A DNA stretch of 5,125 bases from Pseudomonadota bacterium (GTDB taxonomy: Bacteria > Pseudomonadota > Alphaproteobacteria > Rhizobiales > Xanthobacteraceae): assembly GCA_023433965.1 (NCBI GenBank), contig JAEYTQ010000400.1, positions 1 to 5,125 on the forward strand, read 5' to 3'. The first letter of the stretch is position 1, and each line of letters opens with the position of its first letter. Positions 1 through 5,125 of this stretch are shown here, one piece after another. The notes under the pieces are model-generated. The model searched no databases. It was not told where the DNA came from and saw only the letters and a list, made by a program, of their open reading frames with translations. The translations under genes and the position numbers were made by a program.

Positions 1-62
1 CCGCCTGCATGAGCGGACGCAGAAGCCAGCAGCATGGCGGCAACCAGAATGATTTTGCGCAT
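1..62 (-). CDS. Small exported protein, N-terminal fragment only
   Basis: Only the first 20 codons plus two bases are in the window; the rest lies beyond the left edge. The translation MRKIILVAAMLLASASAHAG is a textbook Sec signal peptide: two basic residues after Met, a hydrophobic core (IILVAAMLLA) and an Ala-X-Ala site (AHA) predicting signal peptidase I cleavage after residue 19. The start is supported by a strong Shine-Dalgarno sequence, GGGGAG (minus strand, 75 to 70), 7 bases before the ATG. The mature protein is therefore probably periplasmic or secreted. It lies on the same strand as, and downstream of, the tRNA-Thr gene, with 148 bp between them, so it probably has its own promoter. 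Nothing of the mature domain is visible and no function can be given. Confidence 0.75.
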   Translation of the reverse strand, partial: MRKIILVAAMLLASASAHAG

Positions 63-114
63 GTGAAGTCTCCCCGTGTTTCGTAAGGGGGAGGTTAGGG
101 GAGTGACGTCCGGG

Positions 115-143
115 ATTATGTGATCGCGGTCACTCAGCCGAAT
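115..143 (-). promoter_or_regulatory. Possible promoter with a near-palindrome, upstream of the exported-protein gene
   Basis: Within the 148-bp spacer between tRNA-Thr and the exported-protein gene, the minus strand has CATAAT (120 to 115), five of six matches to a -10 box. Next to it lies the 14-base near-palindrome GTGACCGCGATCAC (133 to 120, one mismatched pair). The corresponding -35 position (about 143 to 137) is poor. A start from this -10 would give a leader of roughly 45 bases. The palindrome would fall between -35 and -10, a usual place for a repressor site, but I do not recognise it as the site of a named regulator. Nothing else definite is seen in 63-210, apart from two AGGGGAG-like purine runs near 84-101 on the plus strand. 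Confidence 0.2.
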
Positions 144-210
144 GCGCGCTGGTGCAGGCTGATGAGTGGTCGATCGGAGTGCTTCGGGGGATCCGGTGAA
201 ATCTGAGCGC

Positions 211-286
211 TGGTGCCGCAAGAGGGATTCGAACCCCCGACCCCGTCATTACGAATGACGTGCTCTACCGACTGAGCTATTGCGGC
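211..286 (-). tRNA. tRNA-Thr (anticodon CGT), CCA encoded
   Basis: The minus strand folds into a complete 76-base cloverleaf: acceptor GCCGCAA/TTGCGGC, D stem GCTC/GAGC with GG in the loop, anticodon stem CGTCA/TGACG, a 5-base variable region GGGTC, T stem GGGGG/CCCTC (one G-T pair) and T loop TTCGAAT. The anticodon loop is TTCGTAA, so positions 34-36 are CGT (plus strand 253 to 251), which reads the threonine codon ACG. The discriminator is A and the 3' CCA is in the gene (213 to 211). U36 followed by A37 fits the recognition rule for t6A modification, which is made with TsaD, encoded at the other end of the window. The gene stands 99 bp downstream of the hemY stop on the same strand. No duplicated 3' end or integrase gene is visible, so there is no sign of use as an attachment site here. 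Confidence 0.98.
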
Positions 287-295
287 GAACCCTGC

Positions 296-320
296 CGGGA
301 CCTCGGCGATGCCGGTCCCG
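296..320 (-). other. GC-rich hairpin just before tRNA-Thr
   Basis: CGGGAC (296-301) pairs with GTCCCG (315-320), and inside it CGGC (304-307) pairs with GCCG (311-314) around a 3-base loop, leaving a 2-base bulge. The structure ends 9 bases before the tRNA 5' end. It has no T tract on either strand, so it is not a standard intrinsic terminator. It could mark the 3' end of hemY-operon transcripts or act in the tRNA leader as a processing structure. An alternative stem, CCCGATA (317-323) with TATCGGG (337-343), shares bases with it, and a third weak repeat, GGCCCG (347-352) with CGGGCC (370-375), lies just after the hemY stop. The function is inferred only. Confidence 0.3.
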
Positions 321-385
321 ATACACGCGCTCCTGATATCGGGCGTGGCCCGAATTGGCAAGGACAAGCCGGGCCGAAAGGCGCC

Positions 386-2173
386 TCACGCGCCCCAGCG
401 GGACCAGAATCCGCGCCAGCCGCCCGCCTGGGCCTTTGGCGTGCCGATTTGTTCCGTAAATTCATCGCTCGGGCCGTCGTCGTCGATTCCGGGGTCATCC
501 GGTGCACGAACGATAGGGATGACGGTCTGGATCGGTACCGATGCCGGCTTGCCGAGATCGGCCCGGGTCCGGAACAGCGGCGTTGCCGCGGGCGGCGATG
601 ATTCGGCGGGCGCGGGAGCCGGATTCGCCGGCTCCGTGTCGGCGGATGGTTCCTTGGGAGCTTCCTTCGAAACGTCCTCGGCGACGTCCTTGGCCACTTC
701 CGCTTCCCTCGCAACATCCATGGTCTGAGGCGGCGAGTTGTCCTGGGCGGCCAGCGCTGGCGCCGTAGCGGCCGGTTCCGCCGGGCTTTCGTTTGCAGCG
801 GCCACCCGCTTCGGCGGCGGCGCCGCCAGCATGGCTTCCTCGAAGGCGGAGGATTCGATCGTGGGCCCCCTGTCCGAGGGCAAGCTCGCGACCGGCGTCT
901 GCCACTGGAACGCATCGAGGCGGCCGGTGACCGGCGAGACCGGGCGCCAGCGCTCGCTGACATAACCGTCAGCCGTCCAGGCCGGATCGAGGCGGGCGCG
1001 CACCGCGCGCAAGGTCCACGCGCGGGCGCGGCCGCCGTCGCCATGCTCGGTGCGCTCGATCTCGGCCATCAGCAGCGCGACGCGCTGGGTCGGATCGGCG
1101 AGATAAGGCGCGAGCACTTCGCGCGCGCGGGCGAACTCCGAGGCGTCGATCGCGGCGCGGGCGATGGCGAGCTGGCCCTCGATATGGCCGGGGTTGTCGG
1201 CAGGCGTCTTCGCCGCGAGCGTCTCGATCCGCTGCAAGCGGTGCCAGGCGGTATCGCCGAGCTTCACATGCGCATAGGCATCCGCGAGATCCGGATGCGG
1301 ATTGGCGAGCCAGGCAGCTTCGACCCGCTTCATGGCGCGGCGCACCTGATGCGCCTCGCTTTCGAATTTGGCCGCGAGCACGGCCGCCGGCACCAAAGTC
1401 GGCGCGAGCTTGACCGCCTCCATCGCGCTCTCGCGCGCGACGTCGCGGTCCATGGTCTCCAATTCCAGCGCGCGCGCGGTGAGCAGCACGCCGCGCTGGC
1501 GGCGATAGGTCGGCTTGTCGATCAGGCCGGCGGACAGATTCGAATCGAGGATCGCGAGCGCGCCACCCCAGTCGCCGCGCGCGCAGCGGAAGCCGAGCAC
1601 CGCATGCGAGGCCCAGGTCGAGGACGGCGACAGCTTGATCGCTTCCTCGGCGATCATCACGGCGCCGACCGCATCGTCGGCGCGCTGCGCCTCGATGAAC
1701 AGGCCGCGCAGGCCGAGCAGCCGCGTGTCCTCGCGCTCGGCCATGGCACGGAAGGCGCGCTGGGCCTCGTCGCGATTGCCTTCGAGCTGGGCCGATTGCG
1801 CGTGCAGGAGCAGCGCGAGCGGGTCGTTCGGCGCGTGCCGCCGTGCCGCTTGCGCGTGCCGGCGCGCCAGCGCGGCGTCGCCGTGACCGACCGCGAGCAG
1901 CCCCTGGGTGACGGCGTGGCGGCCGCGCGCATGACGCTTCTCCTGACGACGGCGGCGCAAACGCCCGGGCATGCGCCAGATCGTGGTCAGGATGCTCCAG
2001 ACCAGCACGACGGTCGCGGCAAAGAGGCCGAGCAGGAACACGAACCTCGGAAGCGTCGTCGAGATGCGGAAGCTGCCCGCCGTCAGGACGAGATCGCCGG
2101 ACTGGTCGGCAACCCAGGCCGCGCCGGCCGCCGCCAGCGCGATCAGGACGAGGAAGAGGACGATGCGAAGCAT
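386..2173 (-). CDS. hemY: HemY-like inner-membrane TPR protein
   Basis: This 595-residue protein matches the Gram-negative HemY family (HemY N-terminal domain plus TPR helices), which is not the unrelated HemY protoporphyrinogen oxidase of Bacillus. Its exact biochemical role is not settled; a part in late haem synthesis or haem protein assembly is inferred mainly from gene context. Two membrane segments lie at about residues 3-21 and 43-65, followed by a very basic stretch (about 71-85, RLRRRRQEKRHARGR) that should face the cytoplasm. Alpha-helical TPR-like repeats run from about 86 to 395, including A-X-X-A-X-X-A helices and phrases such as NDPLALLLHAQSAQLEG. A conserved-looking block, DGYVSERWRPVSP, is near 402-414. 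Residues 440-565 are low-complexity (Pro, Ala, Glu, Lys) and probably disordered, and the protein ends in the aromatic-basic tail GGWRGFWSRWGA. The start is supported by AGGGA (minus strand, 2183 to 2179), 5 bases upstream. The gene follows the Mic60-like gene after 36 bp, so co-transcription is likely. Confidence 0.92.
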   Translation of the reverse strand: MLRIVLFLVLIALAAAGAAWVADQSGDLVLTAGSFRISTTLPRFVFLLGLFAATVVLVWSILTTIWRMPGRLRRRRQEKRHARGRHAVTQGLLAVGHGDAALARRHAQAARRHAPNDPLALLLHAQSAQLEGNRDEAQRAFRAMAEREDTRLLGLRGLFIEAQRADDAVGAVMIAEEAIKLSPSSTWASHAVLGFRCARGDWGGALAILDSNLSAGLIDKPTYRRQRGVLLTARALELETMDRDVARESAMEAVKLAPTLVPAAVLAAKFESEAHQVRRAMKRVEAAWLANPHPDLADAYAHVKLGDTAWHRLQRIETLAAKTPADNPGHIEGQLAIARAAIDASEFARAREVLAPYLADPTQRVALLMAEIERTEHGDGGRARAWTLRAVRARLDPAWTADGYVSERWRPVSPVTGRLDAFQWQTPVASLPSDRGPTIESSAFEEAMLAAPPPKRVAAANESPAEPAATAPALAAQDNSPPQTMDVAREAEVAKDVAEDVSKEAPKEPSADTEPANPAPAPAESSPPAATPLFRTRADLGKPASVPIQTVIPIVRAPDDPGIDDDGPSDEFTEQIGTPKAQAGGWRGFWSRWGA

Positions 2174-2209
2174 GACGATCCCTATGACGCGCAGATTGTT
2201 GCGCGAACC

Positions 2210-3448
2210 CTATTGAGCAGATTTGGCGAGATCCGCCATGGCATCGTCGGCGAATTTGCGCGAGGCGGCGAGCGCGGCATCGCGTGCATCGGCCTTGTCG
2301 AGCCAGGCCTGCGCCGCGGCGCGATCCGCTTCGGGCAGAGTCTTCAGCTCGCGCCGCGCTTCCGCGAAATCGTTGCGGAGCGCAGCCGCCGTTACGCGCG
2401 CGACGATCGCGCCGCGGTCGTTGCCAACCCCGTCGGTGCGCTCGATGCGCACGAGTTTCGACGCCCCCGCCTGGAGACGCTCGACGAGGCCCGCGTTGCT
2501 CGGCGGAGCGTCGGCCGGCGGCGCCAGCTTCGGCACGATGGTGAGGAGCTCGCGGCTCAGCGCAGCTGCCGTCGGGATGCCGGACGTCGCAAACGCCTCC
2601 AGCGGCTTCAGCGTGTCGGGGTTTGATGCCAGCGACCGCGCCGCAGCCAACTGCGATTGGTAGGGATCGCCGTGGCGAACCGCGACGTCGAGCAGGGCCG
2701 CCGCCACCACGAAGCGCAGTGGCTTGTCGTCCACCGTCATGGCCTCCGCGATCTTCTCGCTTTGCTGCGCGAGCTCGGCGCGCTCCGCCTTGCTGGCGCG
2801 CTCGAGCTGAGCGATGCGGTCCATGACCGCGGCAAGATCAGGAGCCGCAGCAGGCGCTGCCGACTTCACATCATTCAGGGCGCCCGCAATCCTGTCGGAC
2901 TGCGTTCGGAGATTGGCGATGTCGCTGCGCAGGCTGGTTGCGGATTTCTCCAGCGCATCGATCCGCGCCGCCATCGCCGGATCGGATGCGGGCCTGCCGG
3001 CCCTGGCTTCGGCAGCAGCAACGCGTGCGCTCAACGCATCGACGGTCGCACGGCTGACCTCGGGCGCGGCCGGCGGCGCCTGCACTGCAGGCCAGCCCAG
3101 CATCCAGCCGACCGCAATCACGACCGCCGCCGCGGCGGCGCCGGAGAACGGCGCGATGACCCAGGGCGAAATCGGCGCCGATCCGGGTGCGGTCGCCGCG
3201 GAAAGCTGCTCCTCGGCAGACTCCGACGGAGGCTCGTCCTTGACCTCGTCCGATTTGGTTTCGTCGAGCCCGGCCTGTTCCTGCGCGGCATGCGCCTGCG
3301 CGGCGTGCTCGGGCACCTCGGGTTCGCCTGCGACCTGCTGCGGCTGGGTGGAGACATCGGTCGCCTCGAGGTCGATGGTGGGCGGCGTGCGCTTGGCACG
3401 ACCCGTGTCGGGCGCCAATCCAGCGTCTTCAGGCTTGTCGTCGGCCAT
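2210..3448 (-). CDS. Mitofilin / Mic60-like inner-membrane protein
   Basis: This 412-residue protein has the layout of alphaproteobacterial mitofilin-family (Mic60-like) proteins. An acidic, Pro/Ala/Glu-rich and probably disordered N-terminus (about 1-92) is followed by a single membrane anchor (about 96-119, ending WMLGWP) and a long helical coiled-coil-like region (about 130-236, heptad-like stretches such as ARIDALEKSATSLRSDIANL). The helical C-terminal domain (about 242-400) contains KPLRFVVAAALLDVAVRHG and the blocks LKPLEAFATSGIPTAAALSREL and RTDG. The topology should be a short cytoplasmic N-terminus with the coiled coil and C-terminal domain in the periplasm. In mitochondria Mic60 holds crista junctions, and bacterial relatives have been linked to intracytoplasmic membrane shape. 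The start has the Shine-Dalgarno AGGAA about 8 bases upstream. Genes hemD (78 bp upstream) and hemY (36 bp downstream) flank it, a known association in this class. The family call is by pattern recognition; the exact role in this organism is inferred. Confidence 0.9.
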   Translation of the reverse strand: MADDKPEDAGLAPDTGRAKRTPPTIDLEATDVSTQPQQVAGEPEVPEHAAQAHAAQEQAGLDETKSDEVKDEPPSESAEEQLSAATAPGSAPISPWVIAPFSGAAAAAVVIAVGWMLGWPAVQAPPAAPEVSRATVDALSARVAAAEARAGRPASDPAMAARIDALEKSATSLRSDIANLRTQSDRIAGALNDVKSAAPAAAPDLAAVMDRIAQLERASKAERAELAQQSEKIAEAMTVDDKPLRFVVAAALLDVAVRHGDPYQSQLAAARSLASNPDTLKPLEAFATSGIPTAAALSRELLTIVPKLAPPADAPPSNAGLVERLQAGASKLVRIERTDGVGNDRGAIVARVTAAALRNDFAEARRELKTLPEADRAAAQAWLDKADARDAALAASRKFADDAMADLAKSAQ

Positions 3449-3481
3449 CGTGACGGTTCCTCACACTTCCATACCTTGCAC

Positions 3482-3520
3482 AGGTCCTTGCGTGGACCGG
3501 ATTGCGTCGGGATTCGGTCC
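3482..3520 (-). other. Competing inverted repeats between hemD and the Mic60-like gene
   Basis: The 78-bp spacer holds three related GGTCC/GGACC elements. GGACCG (3494-3499) can pair with CGGTCC (3515-3520) around a 15-base loop, or its GGACC (3494-3498) can pair with GGTCC (3483-3487) around a 6-base loop; the two cannot form together. Neither stem is followed by a T tract. They could slow or partly end transcription, or protect RNA ends, and so set the ratio of HemD to the downstream membrane proteins. No leader peptide or known riboswitch is recognised, and in such GC-rich DNA chance is a fair explanation. Confidence 0.25.
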
Positions 3521-3526
3521 GACCTC

Positions 3527-4273
3527 TTACGCCAAACGCGTGCGCAACGCACGCTCCAAGGTGTCGAACAAGGCGGTTTCGTCCGGCGCTGCGGCCACCA
3601 GAACCTGCGACGCACCAGCATCGCGGAGCACATCTGCGACCGCCTCGGACAGGCAGCAATGCGGGATCGCGAGCGCCGAAATTTCGACGCCTTCGTCCCG
3701 CGCCGCATCGAGGAACGCGCGTGCGCTGCGCCGGGAGTAGTGCAGCACCGCTTCGATCCCGTAGGCGGCAAAGCCCGCGCAGACCTCGCGCGGCAGATGC
3801 TTGACCGGCGCCATGCGATAGGTGGTCTGCGTCACCACGCGCAGACCCTCCGCACCGAGTTCTCCGCCGAGGTCGCGCGACAGATCAGCGCCCGCCAGAT
3901 ACAGCAGCGTGCCCTTCTTCTTCAGCATCTTCGCGCGCGCGCTCTGCACCACCTTGTCGCGCAAGGAAATCGCATCGCCGCCGGCGACGATCACCTCGGC
4001 AAAGCCGACCTCGCGCGCCACGTCAGCCGTGTGCTCGCCGACCGCAAACAGAGGCAGATCGAGCAGACCAAGGTCGGGCAATTGCGAGGCGATCGCGCGG
4101 AGCGCGTTGGCCGACGTGACGATGACGGCACTATAGTCCGCTTCCCTCTCGCCATGGAAGGCGACCGGCTCGAACTTGAGCGCCGGCGCTAGCAGCACCG
4201 CATGTCCGCGCGTGCGCAAATTTGCCGCCGTCGCTTCATTGTCGGGATGCGGCCGTGTGACGAGAATGGACAT
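3527..4273 (-). CDS. hemD: Uroporphyrinogen-III synthase
   Basis: HemD closes linear hydroxymethylbilane into uroporphyrinogen III with inversion of ring D. This is the branch-point intermediate for haem, sirohaem and cobalamin, made in the cytoplasm. The 248-residue product has the usual family length and two-lobed pattern. It opens with SILVTRPHPDN (2-12), followed by VIVTSANALRAI (50-61), VGEHTADVAREVGF (78-91) and LLYLAGADLSRDL (123-135). YRMAPV (152-157) and VLHYSRRSARAFL (176-188, the segment carrying the conserved Tyr/Ser near the active cleft) come next, and the C-terminal block is LSEAVADVLRDAGASQVLVAAAP (208-230). I chose the ATG at 4273 because the family begins at this ILVTRP strand and GGGAA lies about 9 bases upstream; an in-frame ATG at 4306 would add 11 unconserved residues with no good ribosome site. 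It is the first gene of the minus-strand operon. Its usual partner hemC is not in the window. Confidence 0.93.
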   Translation of the reverse strand: MSILVTRPHPDNEATAANLRTRGHAVLLAPALKFEPVAFHGEREADYSAVIVTSANALRAIASQLPDLGLLDLPLFAVGEHTADVAREVGFAEVIVAGGDAISLRDKVVQSARAKMLKKKGTLLYLAGADLSRDLGGELGAEGLRVVTQTTYRMAPVKHLPREVCAGFAAYGIEAVLHYSRRSARAFLDAARDEGVEISALAIPHCCLSEAVADVLRDAGASQVLVAAAPDETALFDTLERALRTRLA

Positions 4274-4424
4274 CGCTGCTGTTCCCGGAGCATGTGACGG
4301 TGACATTGACCAGACTGGCGGAGCGCGTGACGATTGCGCAAGCCGACCCCGGGATGCTACCGGACGTACCAGAACTCTGCTTTACGGATGAGCGCAAGGG
4401 CGCAAATTGGATAACAATTCGCCA
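4274..4424. promoter_or_regulatory. Divergent promoter region between hemD and tsaD
   Basis: This 151-bp region separates the divergent hemD operon and tsaD and must hold both promoters unless they lie inside the genes. On the plus strand TTGACC (4306-4311) is a good -35 match, but the hexamer at 17-base spacing, GACGAT (4329-4334), is a weak -10. On the minus strand I see no convincing -35/-10 pair. No Shine-Dalgarno sequence stands directly before the tsaD ATG. No coding remnant of hemC is seen here. The notable element is a bulged inverted repeat next to the tsaD start, described separately. Confidence 0.4.
4399..4423 (+). other. Inverted repeat/hairpin abutting the tsaD start codon
   Basis: GGCG (4399-4402) plus AATTG (4405-4409) pair with CAATT (4415-4419) plus CGCC (4420-4423), giving 9 base pairs, a 2-base bulge (4403-4404) and a GATAA loop. 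It ends one base before the tsaD ATG. The only Shine-Dalgarno-like sequence nearby, AAGGG (4396-4400), overlaps the foot of the left arm. A hairpin here could hide the ribosome site, or bring AAGGG close to the ATG by looping out the space between them. As DNA, the AATTG-N5-CAATT core could also be a small operator. No function is established. Confidence 0.35.
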
Positions 4425-5125
4425 ATGCTCGTATTGGGCATCGAAACCACCTGCGACGAGACCGCCGCGGCCGTGATCGAGCGCGCGGGCGATGGCAGCG
4501 GCAGGATTCTGTCCAACATCGTGCGGTCGCAGATCGAGGAGCATGCCCGCTTCGGCGGCGTGGTGCCGGAGATTGCGGCGCGCGCACATGTCGACGTGCT
4601 CGACGGGATCATCGGCCGTGCCATGGAGGAGGCCGGCATCGACTACGCCCAACTCGACGGCGTCGCGGCGGCGGCGGGGCCCGGGCTGATCGGCGGCGTC
4701 ATCGTCGGGCTGACCACCGCGAAGGCGATCGCGATGGTGCACGACACGCCGCTGGTCGCGGTGAACCATCTCGAAGCGCATGCGCTGACGCCGCGCCTCA
4801 CCGACGGCATCGAATTTCCCTACTGCCTGTTCCTCGCCTCCGGCGGCCATACCCAGATCGTCGCGGTCACCGGCGTCGGCCAATATGTGCGGCTCGGCAC
4901 CACCGTCGACGACGCCATCGGCGAGGCCTTCGACAAGGTCGCAAAGCTCTTGGGCCTGCCCTATCCCGGCGGCCCGCACGTGGAGCAGGAAGCGACGAAA
5001 GGCAATCCGGAGCGATTCGCCCTGCCCCGCCCGATGATCGGCCGGCGCGAGCCGAACTTCTCCTTGTCCGGTCTCAAGACCGCCGTGCGGCTGGAGGCCG
5101 AGCGCATCGCGCCGCTGACCCAGAG
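4425..5125 (+). CDS. tsaD: tRNA N6-threonylcarbamoyladenosine synthase catalytic subunit TsaD, 3' end outside window
   Basis: TsaD (Gcp/YgjD/Kae1 family) transfers the threonylcarbamoyl group from threonylcarbamoyl-AMP, made by TsaC, to A37 of tRNAs reading ANN codons, working with TsaB and TsaE in the cytoplasm. The 233 codons present are about two thirds of the usual 340-360 residues. Visible are the ASKHA-fold start [10 protein letters not shown] (4-13), [12 protein letters not shown] (44-55) and [11 protein letters not shown] (81-91). The metal motif NHLEAHAL has His115 and His119 as expected iron/zinc ligands. Further on are [10 protein letters not shown] (137-146), [22 protein letters not shown] (162-183) and [11 protein letters not shown] (211-221). 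The frame is intact to the edge. The ATG at 4425 gives the family-typical N-terminus but has no close Shine-Dalgarno. An in-frame TTG at 4407, 6 bases after AAGGG, would add MDNSP plus the present Met and is a real alternative. It is divergent from the hemD operon. Confidence 0.96.
   Translation, partial: MLVLGIETTCDETAAAVIERAGDGSGRILSNIVRSQIEEHARFGGVVPEIAARAHVDVLDGIIGRAMEEAGIDYAQLDGVAAAAGPGLIGGVIVGLTTAKAIAMVHDTPLVAVNHLEAHALTPRLTDGIEFPYCLFLASGGHTQIVAVTGVGQYVRLGTTVDDAIGEAFDKVAKLLGLPYPGGPHVEQEATKGNPERFALPRPMIGRREPNFSLSGLKTAVRLEAERIAPLTQ

Noticed and set aside
211..286. tRNA 3' end as an attachment site for an integrated element.
   Set aside because: No integrase gene, direct repeat of the tRNA end, or composition change is visible within the window.
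134..367. A 77-codon minus-strand open frame across the tRNA.
   Set aside because: It reads straight through the tRNA-Thr gene and its spacers, so it is not a plausible protein gene.
386..2173. Reading hemY as protoporphyrinogen oxidase.
   Set aside because: The protein has two N-terminal membrane segments and TPR helices and lacks the N-terminal FAD-binding GxGxxG fold of the Bacillus HemY enzyme; the shared name is historical.
1043..4192. Two very long plus-strand open frames (1043-2626 and 2657-4192, over 500 codons each) opposite hemY, the Mic60-like gene and hemD.
   Set aside because: They are codon-aligned with the minus-strand genes, all three of which share one frame. They stay open only because GC-rich genes seldom use TTA, CTA and TCA (the complements of the stops). 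Their translations are Arg/Gly/Ala-rich with no domain, while the minus strand has clear families, ribosome sites and membrane segments.
4274..4306. Longer HemD start at 4306 (11 extra residues).
   Set aside because: The extension MSPSHAPGTAA is unlike the family N-terminus and has no good ribosome site, while the ATG at 4273 has GGGAA upstream and begins directly at the conserved SILVTRP strand.
4409..4419. GATAACAATT preceded by G, identical to the right half of the E. coli lac operator.
   Set aside because: Only about 11 bases match, the left half lacks the correct spacing, and no lac genes or vector sequence surround it. I treat it as chance within the AATTG-N5-CAATT repeat.
4236..4979. 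A 247-codon minus-strand open frame opposite tsaD.
   Set aside because: It is the antisense shadow of a well-conserved tsaD; its translation is low-complexity and it overlaps the hemD start.

Overview
This GC-rich window looks like chromosomal housekeeping DNA from an alphaproteobacterium of the Rhizobiales, most likely Bradyrhizobium or a close relative in the Nitrobacteraceae. The reasons are the hemD / mitofilin-like / HemY gene order, the TsaD sequence style (start [21 protein letters not shown] metal motif) and codon use that almost avoids TTA, CTA and TCA. The genus is an inference from recognition, not from a search.

Layout, left to right: (1) the first codons of a small exported protein on the minus strand (1-62, cut by the window edge); (2) a 148-bp spacer with a weak promoter-like and palindromic site; (3) a complete minus-strand tRNA-Thr with anticodon CGT and encoded CCA (211-286); (4) a 99-bp spacer with GC-rich inverted repeats but no T tract; (5) three minus-strand genes that read as an operon in the order hemD (4273-3527), mitofilin/Mic60-like membrane protein (3448-2210), HemY-type TPR membrane protein (2173-386), with spacers of 78 and 36 bp; (6) a 151-bp divergent intergenic region; (7) tsaD on the plus strand from 4425, running off the right edge. 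No stretch over 300 bases lacks a gene.

The operon joins a soluble tetrapyrrole enzyme (uroporphyrinogen-III synthase) to two inner-membrane proteins. One belongs to the family of mitochondrial Mic60, which shapes membranes; the other belongs to a TPR family long linked by gene context to haem synthesis. The shared operon suggests coordinated supply of haem and of membrane organisation for respiratory complexes; this is inference. TsaD makes the t6A37 modification on tRNAs reading ANN codons, and the tRNA-Thr here has U36 and A37 and so is a predicted substrate, although the two genes are about 4 kb apart and not co-transcribed.

I found no mobile element, CRISPR array, toxin-antitoxin pair or other novel system. 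The points worth a second look are small: the unusual translation-initiation region of tsaD, hairpins in the operon spacers, and low-complexity tails on the two membrane proteins.
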